From NCBI GenBank assembly GCA_035308365.1, contig DATGGU010000070.1:73730-137729 (forward strand): a stretch of DNA of 64,000 bases. Direction: 5' to 3'. The DNA is from PALSA-505 sp035308365. Lineage in GTDB: Bacteria; Actinomycetota; Actinomycetes; Streptosporangiales; Streptosporangiaceae. The first letter of the stretch is position 1, and every line of letters begins with the position of its first letter. The translations under genes were made by a program, and so were the position numbers. Below are positions 34,129 through 41,715 of the stretch, one piece after another. Below the pieces are notes generated by a model that was not told the DNA's origin, searched no databases, and saw only the letters and a program-made list of their open reading frames with translations.

Positions 34129-34739
34129 CACGCGAGGTGACCGGGGACAGGACACAGCGGCGCGTCCTGGTCGCCTGTGTCGGCAACATCTTCCTCGGCG
34201 ATGATGGCTTCGGCGTCGAGGTGGCCAGGCGGCTGGCCGGGATGCCGATGCCGGCCGGGGTCCGCGTGGTCGACTACGGGATCAGCGGGATGCACCTGGC
34301 GTACGACCTGGCCGACGGGTACGAGACGACGATTCTCGTGGACGCCGCTCCGCGCGGTAAGGAGCCCGGGACGGTCAGCGTGATCGAGGTGGACCCGGCC
34401 GGCCACCCGAAGCCTGCCGCAGACAGCGGCGCGCTGCAGGGCAGCATGCTGTTCGACGGGCACGGGATGCAGCCGGACGTGGTGTTCGGCGTTCTCGGCA
34501 TGCTTGGCGCCAAGGCCGGCCGGATTGTCGTCGTCGGCTGTGAGCCTGCCACGGTCGAGCATGGGATGGAGCTGAGCGCGCCGGTCGCGGCGGCGGTGGA
34601 CGAAGCGGTGCGGATCGTGCTGGACCTGGCCGCCCCAAACAGCGCCGCCCAGCATAGCGGCCTGGCCGCCACCCACGGCGGCCTGGCCGCACCCAGTGAC
34701 ACGGCCGAGCCCGGCATCGGCGACTCCGTAAGGAAGTGA
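34125..34739 (+). CDS. Hydrogenase maturation endopeptidase (HyaD/HupD/HybD family)
   Basis: A 204-residue protease that removes the C-terminal tail of the large subunit once nickel is inserted. It begins LVACVGNIFLGDDGFGVEVARRL, with the DD of LGDDGFG in place of the Ni-sensing DE of E. coli HybD, then VVDYGISGMHLAYDL and FDGHGMQPDVVF with the conserved His. The last about 30 residues (NSAAQHSGLAATHGG and on to DSVRK) are a non-conserved tail whose DNA is the first copy of a 51-bp tandem repeat. ATG 34125 overlaps the SIS stop (ATGA). Its target is presumably HhyL, with cleavage after His572. Confidence 0.93.
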   Translation: MTREVTGDRTQRRVLVACVGNIFLGDDGFGVEVARRLAGMPMPAGVRVVDYGISGMHLAYDLADGYETTILVDAAPRGKEPGTVSVIEVDPAGHPKPAADSGALQGSMLFDGHGMQPDVVFGVLGMLGAKAGRIVVVGCEPATVEHGMELSAPVAAAVDEAVRIVLDLAAPNSAAQHSGLAATHGGLAAPSDTAEPGIGDSVRK

Positions 34740-34853
34740 AGGGGTTGGACCATGGCCGAGCCTGCCGTCTCCGGCTCCGTCAGGAAGTGAACGGGCTGGA
34801 CCATGGCCGAGCCTGCCGTCTCCGGCTCCGTCGGGAAGTGAAGGGGTAGACAT
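34701..34853 (+). repeat. Triplicated 51-bp unit: protease tail plus ribosome-binding site
   Basis: Three tandem units start at 34701, 34752 and 34803. Unit 1 is the 3' end of the protease gene with its TGA; units 2 and 3 are almost identical to each other and each begins with ATG, encodes MAEPAVSGSV(R/G)K and ends in TGA. All three finish with GAAGGGG or GAACGGG and a following ATG. The third reaches hypC at 34854. Two 12-codon mini-cistrons with their own start signals are thus created before hypC. Confidence 0.85.
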
Positions 34854-35183
34854 ATGTGTCTTGGCATACCCGGCGAGGTGATCGAGTTCCTCCCTGACCA
34901 GCCGGACCTGGCGCGGGTGGACGTCAGCGGCGTCCGGCGGGTGATCAACGTCGGCCTGCTCAGCGACGACATGCCAAAGCCGGGCGAGTGGGTGCTGATC
35001 CACGTCGGCTTCGCCCTGTCGAAGATCGACGAACAGGAGGCGGCGGCGGCCCTGCAGTTCCTGGAGGGGATCGGCCAGGCGTACGAGGACGAGATCGCGG
35101 CGCTGCAGGAATCCATGATCGATGAGGCCTATTCAAAACCCGCAGCCAGCGAGGCTTATTCAAAATCAGCCCGGCAGCCTTGA
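34854..35183 (+). CDS. hypC: Hydrogenase assembly chaperone HypC
   Basis: A 109-residue HypC. It starts with MCLGIPGEV, whose Cys2 holds the Fe(CN)2CO unit with HypD, and continues with ARVDVSGVRRVINVGLL and KPGEWVLIHVGFALSKIDEQEA. The usual C-terminal helix is followed by an odd extension, EAYSKPAASEAYSKSARQP, coded by two copies of a GAGGC(C/T)TATTCAAAA element and the left half of a small inverted-repeat element. The ATG at 34854 follows GAAGGGG, the third copy of a repeated ribosome site. It acts with HypD, HypE and HypF to make and deliver the iron centre. Confidence 0.95.
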   Translation: MCLGIPGEVIEFLPDQPDLARVDVSGVRRVINVGLLSDDMPKPGEWVLIHVGFALSKIDEQEAAAALQFLEGIGQAYEDEIAALQESMIDEAYSKPAASEAYSKSARQP

Positions 35184-35258
35184 CACCAGGCCGGTGGGCT
35201 GCGCTGGCTGGCTGATCACCCTCGACACACATGACCTCGGCCGTATTGAATAAGCCTC
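35151..35258. mobile_element. MITE-like 108-bp element with 13-bp terminal inverted repeats
   Basis: GAGGCTTATTCAA at 35151-35163 and its exact complement at 35246-35258 bound 82 bases of internal sequence. A variant copy (GAGGCCTATTCAA) stands 27 bases to the left at 35124, and another copy is at about 4820. The element carries the last codons and stop of hypC and ends just before the hypD ribosome site. No transposase is coded and no clear target duplication is seen. Confidence 0.55.
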
Positions 35259-35276
35259 ACTAAGGAGCGTGCGGAC

Positions 35277-36404
35277 ATGCGGTTCGTCGACGAATTCCGT
35301 GACGCAGACAAGGCCCATGCCCTTGCCGCGAAGATCGCGGCCCTGTGCGAGCCCGGCCGCCGGTACAAGTTCATGGAGGTGTGCGGCGGCCACACGCACA
35401 CCATCTACAAACACGGCCTCGAGGATTATCTGCCGGAGTCCATCACGCTGGTGCACGGCCCCGGCTGCCCGGTGTGCGTGATCCCGATGGGCCGGGTGGA
35501 CGACGCCATCCACCTGGCCTCGCAGCCGGACGTCATCATGACCTCGTTCGGTGACATGATGCGGGTGCCTGGCAGTGAGGGCTCGTTCTTCGACGCCAAG
35601 GCGCGCGGCACCGACATCCGGATGGTCTACTCGCCGCTGGACTCACTCAAGATCGCCAAGAACAACCCGGGCAAGCGAGTGGTATTCATGGCCATCGGCT
35701 TCGAGACCACCGCCCCGTCCACCGCGATGACCATGCTCCGGGCCAGCGCGGCAGGCCTGAAGAACTTCTCCGTCTTCGCCAATCACATTACGATCATCCC
35801 GGCCATCAAGGCCATCCTCGACTCGCCCGACCTGCGGCTCGACGGGTTCATCGGCCCCGGCCACGTGTCCACGATCATCGGCTGCAGGCCGTATGAGTTC
35901 ATCGCCATCCACTACCACCGTCCGGTGGTGGTCGCCGGGTTCGAGCCGCTCGACATCTTGCAGTCCATCTACATGCTGATGGCGCAGCTCGCCGAGGGCC
36001 GCTGCGAGGTGGAGAACCAGTACTCCAGGGTGGTGCCCTGGAACGGCAACCTGGTCGCGCTGAAGGCCATCGGCGAGACCATGGAGCTGCGGCCCTACTT
36101 CGAGTGGCGCGGCCTGGGCTTCATCTCCCACTCCGCGCTCAAGGTGCGGGAGAAATACGCGTCGATGGACGCCGAGTTGCTGTTCGAGGTGCCCGGCGTG
36201 CGGGTGGCCGACCCCAAGGCCTGCCAGTGCGGCGAGGTGCTCAAGGGCGTGCTCAAACCCTGGGAATGCAAGGTGTTCGGCACGGCGTGCACGCCCGAGA
36301 CACCGATCGGGACCTGCATGGTCTCGCCGGAGGGCGCCTGCGCCGCCTACTACAACTACGGCCGGCTGGACCGCAACCGGGTCGCCGAGGTGACCAGGTC
36401 ATGA
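35277..36404 (+). CDS. hypD: Hydrogenase maturation protein HypD
   Basis: A 375-residue Fe-S protein on which the Fe(CN)2CO group is assembled with HypC. Conserved segments are EVCGGHTHTIYKHG (active-site Cys), GPGCPVCVIPMG (redox Cys pair), GFETTAPSTA, GPGHVSTIIG and the C-terminal [4Fe-4S] cysteines in ACQCGEVLKG, PWECKVFGTACTPETPIGTCMVSPEGACAAYY. The ATG at 35277 follows AAGGAG. It overlaps hypE by four bases (ATGA). It is complete and typical in length. Confidence 0.97.
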   Translation: MRFVDEFRDADKAHALAAKIAALCEPGRRYKFMEVCGGHTHTIYKHGLEDYLPESITLVHGPGCPVCVIPMGRVDDAIHLASQPDVIMTSFGDMMRVPGSEGSFFDAKARGTDIRMVYSPLDSLKIAKNNPGKRVVFMAIGFETTAPSTAMTMLRASAAGLKNFSVFANHITIIPAIKAILDSPDLRLDGFIGPGHVSTIIGCRPYEFIAIHYHRPVVVAGFEPLDILQSIYMLMAQLAEGRCEVENQYSRVVPWNGNLVALKAIGETMELRPYFEWRGLGFISHSALKVREKYASMDAELLFEVPGVRVADPKACQCGEVLKGVLKPWECKVFGTACTPETPIGTCMVSPEGACAAYYNYGRLDRNRVAEVTRS

Positions 36405-37477
36405 TCGCCGACCGCGAGCAGCAGGTGCTCGACCGCATCGACCGGGCCAGGCGCCGCCGTCCCAAGGTCCGCGAAGAGCGGATCACCATGTCCCACGGCG
36501 CCGGCGGCAAGGCGACCCACACCCTGATCGAGGCCATCTTCCTTGACGCCTTCCGCAACCCGATGCTCGAACCGCTGGAGGACGCCGCCCGGGTGCACGT
36601 CAACGGGTCCCGGATCGCGCTCACCACCGACTCCTACGTGGTGTCGCCGCTGTTCTTTCCCGGCGGTAACATCGGCGACCTCGCCGTCAACGGCACGGTC
36701 AACGACCTGTCCATGGCCGGCGCGGTGCCGATGTACCTGTCGGCCGGCTTCATTCTCGAAGAGGGTTTCCCGGTCGAGCAGCTCAGCCGGATCACCGGGT
36801 CCATGCGGGTAGCGGCGGACACGGCCGGCGTCCAGGTGATCACCGGTGACACCAAGGTGGTGGAGCGGGGCAAGGCCGACGGCTGCTACATCAACACCAC
36901 CGGCATCGGCATCATCGAGCGGGAGACGTGCCTCGGCGTGGCCAACGCGGAGCCGGGCGACGCGATCCTGGTGTCCGGCCCGGTCGGCGACCACGGCGTG
37001 ACCATCATGCTGGCCCGCGGCGAACTCGACATCGAGGCGGACCTGCGGTCCGACACCGCGCCGCTGGCGGGCCTGACCGCCGCTCTGCTCGACGCCGTTC
37101 CGGGGGTGCGCGCACTGCGCGACGCGACTCGCGGGGGAGTGGCCACCATCCTCAACGAGATAGCCAAGTCGGCCGACGTGGGTGTGCTGGTCCGCGAGGA
37201 CGACATTCCGGTCCGCCCGGTGGTCAGGGGCGCCGCCGAACTGCTCGGCATCGACCCGATGTACGTGGCCTGCGAGGGCCGCATGGTCGTCGTGGTGGAC
37301 GGCCGCGACGCCGGCCGCGCGCTCGCGGCCCTGCGGGCGCACCCGCAGGGGGAGCGGGCGGCGATCATCGGCCATGTGACCGAGGGGCCGGCTGGCATCG
37401 TCCAGCTCAAGACGTCCTTCGGCGGGACCAGGATCGTCGATCTGCTGGTCGGCGACCCGCTGCCGCGGATCTGCTGA
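36401..37477 (+). CDS. hypE: Hydrogenase maturation protein HypE
   Basis: A 358-residue AIR-synthase-like enzyme that dehydrates the thiocarboxamide on its C-terminal Cys to the thiocyanate that becomes the iron cyanide. It contains ITMSHGAGGKATH, LTTDSYVVSPLFFPGGNIGDLAVNGTVNDL, ITGDTKVV, RDATRGGVATILNEIA and the essential C-terminus ending in PRIC. ATG 36401 overlaps hypD (ATGA). About 25 residues precede the conserved region (DREQQVLDRIDRARRRRPK), as in many actinobacterial HypE. It partners HypF, encoded on the other strand. Confidence 0.97.
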   Translation: MIADREQQVLDRIDRARRRRPKVREERITMSHGAGGKATHTLIEAIFLDAFRNPMLEPLEDAARVHVNGSRIALTTDSYVVSPLFFPGGNIGDLAVNGTVNDLSMAGAVPMYLSAGFILEEGFPVEQLSRITGSMRVAADTAGVQVITGDTKVVERGKADGCYINTTGIGIIERETCLGVANAEPGDAILVSGPVGDHGVTIMLARGELDIEADLRSDTAPLAGLTAALLDAVPGVRALRDATRGGVATILNEIAKSADVGVLVREDDIPVRPVVRGAAELLGIDPMYVACEGRMVVVVDGRDAGRALAALRAHPQGERAAIIGHVTEGPAGIVQLKTSFGGTRIVDLLVGDPLPRIC

Positions 37478-37499
37478 CGGGCGGAAGGAGAGCCCGCGC

Positions 37500-37829
37500 G
37501 TGCATGAGCTCGCGATCATCGAGAGCGTGATCGAGGCGGTGACCGGCCGCCTTCCGGACGCCAGGATCTCCTGCGTCCACCTGGAGATCGGCGCGCTGTC
37601 CGGCGTGGTCGCCGACTCGCTGCGGTTCTGCTTCGAACTGGCCACCGAGGGCACCGGCCTGGAGGGTGCCAGCCTGGAGATCAGCGAGCAGCCGGGCCGG
37701 TGCCGCTGCCGGACGTGTGGCCAGGACTTCTCTGCGCACGGGCCGATCCTGCTCTGCCCGTGCGGGAGCGCGGATGCCGAGGTGCTGGCCGGGCAGGAAC
37801 TAAAGATCGCTTCGGTAAAGGTGGCGTGA
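37500..37829 (+). CDS. hypA: Hydrogenase nickel incorporation protein HypA
   Basis: A 109-residue nickel metallochaperone. The GTG start gives MHE at the N-terminus, in which His2 binds nickel. The zinc domain has CRCRTCG and LCPCG. It passes Ni2+ to the large subunit together with HypB, whose gene follows with one base between stop and ATG. The 22-base gap after hypE contains GGAAGGAG as ribosome site. All typical features are present, so I see no reason to doubt function. Confidence 0.95.
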   Translation: MHELAIIESVIEAVTGRLPDARISCVHLEIGALSGVVADSLRFCFELATEGTGLEGASLEISEQPGRCRCRTCGQDFSAHGPILLCPCGSADAEVLAGQELKIASVKVA

Positions 37830-37830
37830 G

Positions 37831-38682
37831 ATGTGCGCGACATGTGGGTGCTCCGGACGGGCCAGACTGCGGCTCGTCCGGGACGGCGAGGTGGCCGGGG
37901 ACCTGGCGGAGCGCCACGGTCACGACCACGAGTTCCATCACGAGCACGACTACGAACCGGTAACCGGGGCCTGGGAAGGGGAAGAGGAAGAGGAAGAGGA
38001 AGAACGCCCTCATGACCATGCCCGCCACCGGACCGTTCTGCTCCAGCAGAAGGTGCTCGCGAAGAACGACGCCATCGCCGCGAACAACCGGGCCTGGCTG
38101 CGCGACCGTGGCGTGCTCGCCGTCAACCTGATGAGCTCGCCGGGCGCCGGCAAGACGACGCTGCTGGAACGCACGGCCGGCGACCTGGCCGGCGACCCGC
38201 GCATCTCGGTCATCGAGGGCGACCAGGAGACCGCCCTGGACGCCAGCCGGATCAGCGCGACCGGCGTCAGCGTCGTCCAGATCAACACCGGCGCCGGCTG
38301 CCACCTGGACGCGGCCATGGTCGAGCGGGCGCTCTACACCCTGGATCCGCTGCCCGGATCGGTCGTGATGATCGAGAACGTCGGCAACCTGGTCTGCCCG
38401 GCCCTGTTCGACCTGGGCGAGACGGCCAGGATCGTGCTCGCCTCGGTCACCGAGGGCGCCGACAAGCCGGTGAAGTACCCACACATGTTCCGCCGGGCCG
38501 ATCTCGTCCTGGTCACCAAGGCCGACCTGCTGCCCTATGTCGACTTCGACGTCGCCCGGCACGCCGCTGACGTCAAGCGGCTCAGCCCGGACGCGCGGAT
38601 GATCCAGGTGTCCGCGACGACCGGCGAGGGCATGGCGGACTGGTATTCCTGGCTGCGGCTCAGCCTGCCGGTGCGCGGCTGA
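37831..38682 (+). CDS. hypB: Hydrogenase nickel incorporation GTPase HypB
   Basis: A 283-residue GTPase. It starts with MCATCGC, the high-affinity nickel site, then a His-rich stretch (HGHDHEFHHEHDYE) and an acidic run of glutamates (about residues 49-57) likely to store or buffer nickel. The GTPase domain has P-loop SSPGAGKTT, GDQETALDA (switch), the metal-site INTGAGCHLD, and VTKADLLPY (base-specific). Its last 23 bases overlap the end of hypF on the other strand (38660-38682), so the two operons converge without a spacer. Role: GTP-dependent nickel delivery to HypA and the large subunit. Confidence 0.96.
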   Translation: MCATCGCSGRARLRLVRDGEVAGDLAERHGHDHEFHHEHDYEPVTGAWEGEEEEEEEERPHDHARHRTVLLQQKVLAKNDAIAANNRAWLRDRGVLAVNLMSSPGAGKTTLLERTAGDLAGDPRISVIEGDQETALDASRISATGVSVVQINTGAGCHLDAAMVERALYTLDPLPGSVVMIENVGNLVCPALFDLGETARIVLASVTEGADKPVKYPHMFRRADLVLVTKADLLPYVDFDVARHAADVKRLSPDARMIQVSATTGEGMADWYSWLRLSLPVRG

Positions 38683-40948
38683 GCGCTCCGGCGACCACCG
38701 CCTGGCCGAGGCTGATGCCGCCGTCGTTGCACGGCACCCGGGAGTGGGTGAGCACCCGGAAGCCGCCGGCCTCAAGCCGGGCCGCCGTCGCCGTCAGCAG
38801 CAGCAGGTTCTGGAACACCCCGCCGGACAGGGCCACGGTGGTCAGCCCGTGCCGCTCGCGCAGCAGCAGGCAGCCGTCGGCGATCAGCGTCACCACCGCG
38901 TTGTGGAACCTGGCCGCGATCGCCGGCCGGCCCACCCGGCCGGCCAGGTCAGCCGTGATCGCCGCGATCAGGTCGGCGCCCCGCACCCGGAACGGCTCAC
39001 CCGGCTCGATCGCGGCGGTGTACCCGCTCCGCTCGCCGGGATCGGCGAGCTGTTCCAGTTCGATGGCCGCCTGCCCCTCGTAGTTCACCGCGTCGCGCCC
39101 GCCGAGCAGCGCCGCGGCCGCGTCGAACAGCCGCCCCGCGCTGGAGGTGACCGGCGCGTTCACGCCGCGCCGGGCCAGCGTGACCACGTCGGCCCAGCGC
39201 TGTTCGTTCCGCCGCAGCACGTCCAGCCCGCCCGGCGGGCCGCCCGGAAATGCGGCCTCCAGGTAGGCCGCGGCCATCCGCCACGGCTGCCGGATCGCCG
39301 CCGCCCCACCGGGCATCGGCACCGGAGCGAAGTGGCCGCCCCGGGTGAACCCGGCCAGGTCCGCGACCAGGAACTCACCGCCCCAGATGGCCCCGTCGGT
39401 GCCGAACCCGGTCCCGTCGAAGGCAACCCCGATGACCGGCCCGTCCTCGCCGTTGTCGGCCAGGCAGGAGGCGATGTGCGCGTGATGGTGCTGCACACCG
39501 GCCAGCTCAAGCCCATGGGTTTCGGCCAGGTCGAGCGCGTACTTGGTGGACAGGTACTCCGGGTGCAGATCGTGCGCCACCACCTGGGGATCAACGTCGA
39601 ACAGCCGCCGGAAGTGCGCGATGCCCTCGGTGAACGACCGCAGCGTCTCGGCGTTCTCCAGGTCGCCGATGTGCTGCGAGACGAACGCGTGGTTGCCTTC
39701 GGCCAGGCAGAACGTGCTCTTCAGCTCGGCGCCGCAGGCCAGCACGGGACGCCGGAAGGCCCTCGCCACCCGGACCGGCTCCGGCGCGTAGCCGCGCGCC
39801 CGCCGCAGCAGCATCTCCCGCCCGCGCAGCGGCCGCACCACCGAGTCGTCGGCCCGCATGTGGATCGCCCGGTCATGGGTGAGGAAGGCGTCCGCGATCC
39901 CGCCCAGCCTGGCCAGCGCGTCGCCGTCGAGGTAGGCGATCGGCTCGTCGGAGACGTTCCCGCTGGTCAGTACGATCGGACGGCCCACCGCGGCGGTCAG
40001 CAGGTGATGCAACGGCGTGTATGGCAGCATGATCCCGAGCTGCCGGTTACCCGGCGCCACCGAGGGCGCGACGGCCGCCGTGGCCAGCCGCGGCAACAGC
40101 ACGATCGGCCGCCGCCGGCTGGCCAGCAGTTCCGCCGCCGTCTCGTCCACCTCGCAGAGCTGGCGCGCGGCGGCGAGGTCCGCCACCATCACCGCGAACG
40201 GTTTGTCCTCGCGGTGCTTGCGGCCGCGCAGCGAGGCGGCCGCCGCCTCGGCGGACGCGTCGACCGCCAGGTGATAGCCGCCCAGCCCCTTCACCGCCAG
40301 CACCAGCCCGTCACGGATCATCTCCGCACCCCGGGCCAGCGGCTCGCCCGGCAGCGCCGCGCCACGGCTGTCCAGTAGCCGCAGCTCCGGCCCGCAGACC
40401 GGGCAGCAGACCGGCTGCGCGTGGAACCGGCGGTCGGCTGGATCGTGGTACTCGGCCGCGCACTGCGCGCACATGACGAAGCTGGCCATGGTCGTCAGCG
40501 GACGGTCGTAGGGCACATCCCGGATGATCGTGAACCTGGGCCCGCAGTTGGTGCAGTTGATGAACGGGTAGCCGAACCGCCGGTCCGCCGGATCGGCCAG
40601 CTCCGCGAGGCAGTCCGCGCAGGTCGCGCTGTCCGCCGGCACCAGCGTGCGGCGCAGCCCGCCCGCCTCGCTTGGCGCGATCGAAAAAGACCGGGAACCT
40701 TCAGCCGGTATCTGCTTGCTGATTATCTTTTCGATTCTCGCCAGTGGCGGTGCCTGCTTTTCAAGCGCAACCAGAAATTCCCTGACGAGGGGTGGCGGAC
40801 CTTCGACCTCGGCGAAGACTCCGTCCACATCGTTGCCCACCAGGCCGGCCAGGCCCAGACGGCTGGCCAGCGAGTACACGAACGGCCGGAACCCGACCCC
40901 CTGAACGGTCCCCTCGACCCGGATGGCGAGCCGGACGCGGTCGGTCAC
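38660..40948 (-). CDS. hypF: Carbamoyltransferase HypF
   Basis: A 762-residue enzyme that makes HypE-thiocarboxamide from carbamoyl phosphate and ATP. Domains in order: acylphosphatase (VEGTVQGVGFRPFVYSLA), two zinc-finger motifs (CADCLAELADP...CTNCGPRF; CAQC...CCPVCG), the YrdC-like ATP site, and the Kae1-like carbamoyltransferase (HHHAHIASCLADN, GVAFDGTGFGTDGAIWGGEF, VALSGGVFQN). GTG 40948 has GGAGG before it; an in-frame ATG at 40963 has no ribosome site and would add five residues. It is transcribed toward hypB, separate from the other hyp genes. Confidence 0.95.
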   Translation of the reverse strand: MTDRVRLAIRVEGTVQGVGFRPFVYSLASRLGLAGLVGNDVDGVFAEVEGPPPLVREFLVALEKQAPPLARIEKIISKQIPAEGSRSFSIAPSEAGGLRRTLVPADSATCADCLAELADPADRRFGYPFINCTNCGPRFTIIRDVPYDRPLTTMASFVMCAQCAAEYHDPADRRFHAQPVCCPVCGPELRLLDSRGAALPGEPLARGAEMIRDGLVLAVKGLGGYHLAVDASAEAAAASLRGRKHREDKPFAVMVADLAAARQLCEVDETAAELLASRRRPIVLLPRLATAAVAPSVAPGNRQLGIMLPYTPLHHLLTAAVGRPIVLTSGNVSDEPIAYLDGDALARLGGIADAFLTHDRAIHMRADDSVVRPLRGREMLLRRARGYAPEPVRVARAFRRPVLACGAELKSTFCLAEGNHAFVSQHIGDLENAETLRSFTEGIAHFRRLFDVDPQVVAHDLHPEYLSTKYALDLAETHGLELAGVQHHHAHIASCLADNGEDGPVIGVAFDGTGFGTDGAIWGGEFLVADLAGFTRGGHFAPVPMPGGAAAIRQPWRMAAAYLEAAFPGGPPGGLDVLRRNEQRWADVVTLARRGVNAPVTSSAGRLFDAAAALLGGRDAVNYEGQAAIELEQLADPGERSGYTAAIEPGEPFRVRGADLIAAITADLAGRVGRPAIAARFHNAVVTLIADGCLLLRERHGLTTVALSGGVFQNLLLLTATAARLEAGGFRVLTHSRVPCNDGGISLGQAVVAGALSRAPAG

Positions 40949-40981
40949 GGTGCCTCCAGCCATGGCGACAACACGCCACGT

Positions 40982-41623
40982 TCAGATCTTCCCAAACAGC
41001 CGGTCTCCGGCATCTCCCAGCCCTGGAACGATGTAACCCCGGTCGTTCAGCCGTTCGTCAATGGTGGCGGTGACCACCCGGACCCGGACCCTGCCCCCCT
41101 CCGGGAACGCCGCGGCCAGCCGGTCGATCCCCTCCGGGGCGGCCAGCAGGCAAATGGCGGTGACCGAGGCCGCACCCCGGTCGGCCAGCATGGCGACGAC
41201 CGTCTCCAGCGTGCCGCCGGTGGCCAGCATCGGGTCGAGCACGAAGGTGTCCCGGCCGGTCAGGTCGGCCGGCAACCGGTCCGCGTACGCCGAGGCGATC
41301 AGCGATTCCTCGTCCCTGACCAGGCCGACGAACCCTACATCGGCGGTGGGCAGCAGCCTGGCCATCCCGTCCAGCATCCCGATGCCGGCCCGCAGCACCG
41401 GCACGACCAGCGGGACCGGCCGCGCCAGCTTGACCCCGTTGGCCTCGCCGACCGGGGTCTGCACGATGATCGGCTGGACCCGCATCTCCCTGGTGGCCTC
41501 GTAGGCGAGCAGGGTGACCAGTTCGTCGGCGAGCCTGCGAAAGGTGGGCGCTTCGGTAGCGGCGTCGCGCAGCGTGGTCAGCTTGTGGGCGACCAGTGGA
41601 TGATCTGCCACCAGGGTTTGCAT
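40982..41623 (-). CDS. upp: Uracil phosphoribosyltransferase
   Basis: A 213-residue type I phosphoribosyltransferase making UMP from uracil and PRPP. It has the N-terminal VADHPLVAHKLTTLRDA, VPVLRAGIGMLDGM, the PRPP loop VLDPMLATGGTLETVV and the C-terminal uracil-binding YIVPGLGDAGDRLFG. It completes the pyrimidine salvage route begun by cdd and deoA 18-23 kb away. In M. tuberculosis upp lies close to deoD, pmmB, add, deoA and cdd; here the hydrogenase island stands between. hypF begins 34 bases after its stop, in the same direction. dxs is divergent, with 92 bases between. Confidence 0.96.
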   Translation of the reverse strand: MQTLVADHPLVAHKLTTLRDAATEAPTFRRLADELVTLLAYEATREMRVQPIIVQTPVGEANGVKLARPVPLVVPVLRAGIGMLDGMARLLPTADVGFVGLVRDEESLIASAYADRLPADLTGRDTFVLDPMLATGGTLETVVAMLADRGAASVTAICLLAAPEGIDRLAAAFPEGGRVRVRVVTATIDERLNDRGYIVPGLGDAGDRLFGKI

Positions 41624-41715
41624 GCTCGCTAGTGTGGCAGGTTGGCGCCTAGCGATGGGCCAGCCGAAATAGACTCATCGCTAGCCCGTGTTCCGGAGAA
41701 CGAGGGAGCAGACTG

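Noticed and set aside
34752..34838. Two 12-codon frames annotated as genes
   Set aside because: They are recent copies of the protease gene tail with start signals; more likely regulatory or neutral than peptide genes, so they are recorded as a repeat and a finding.
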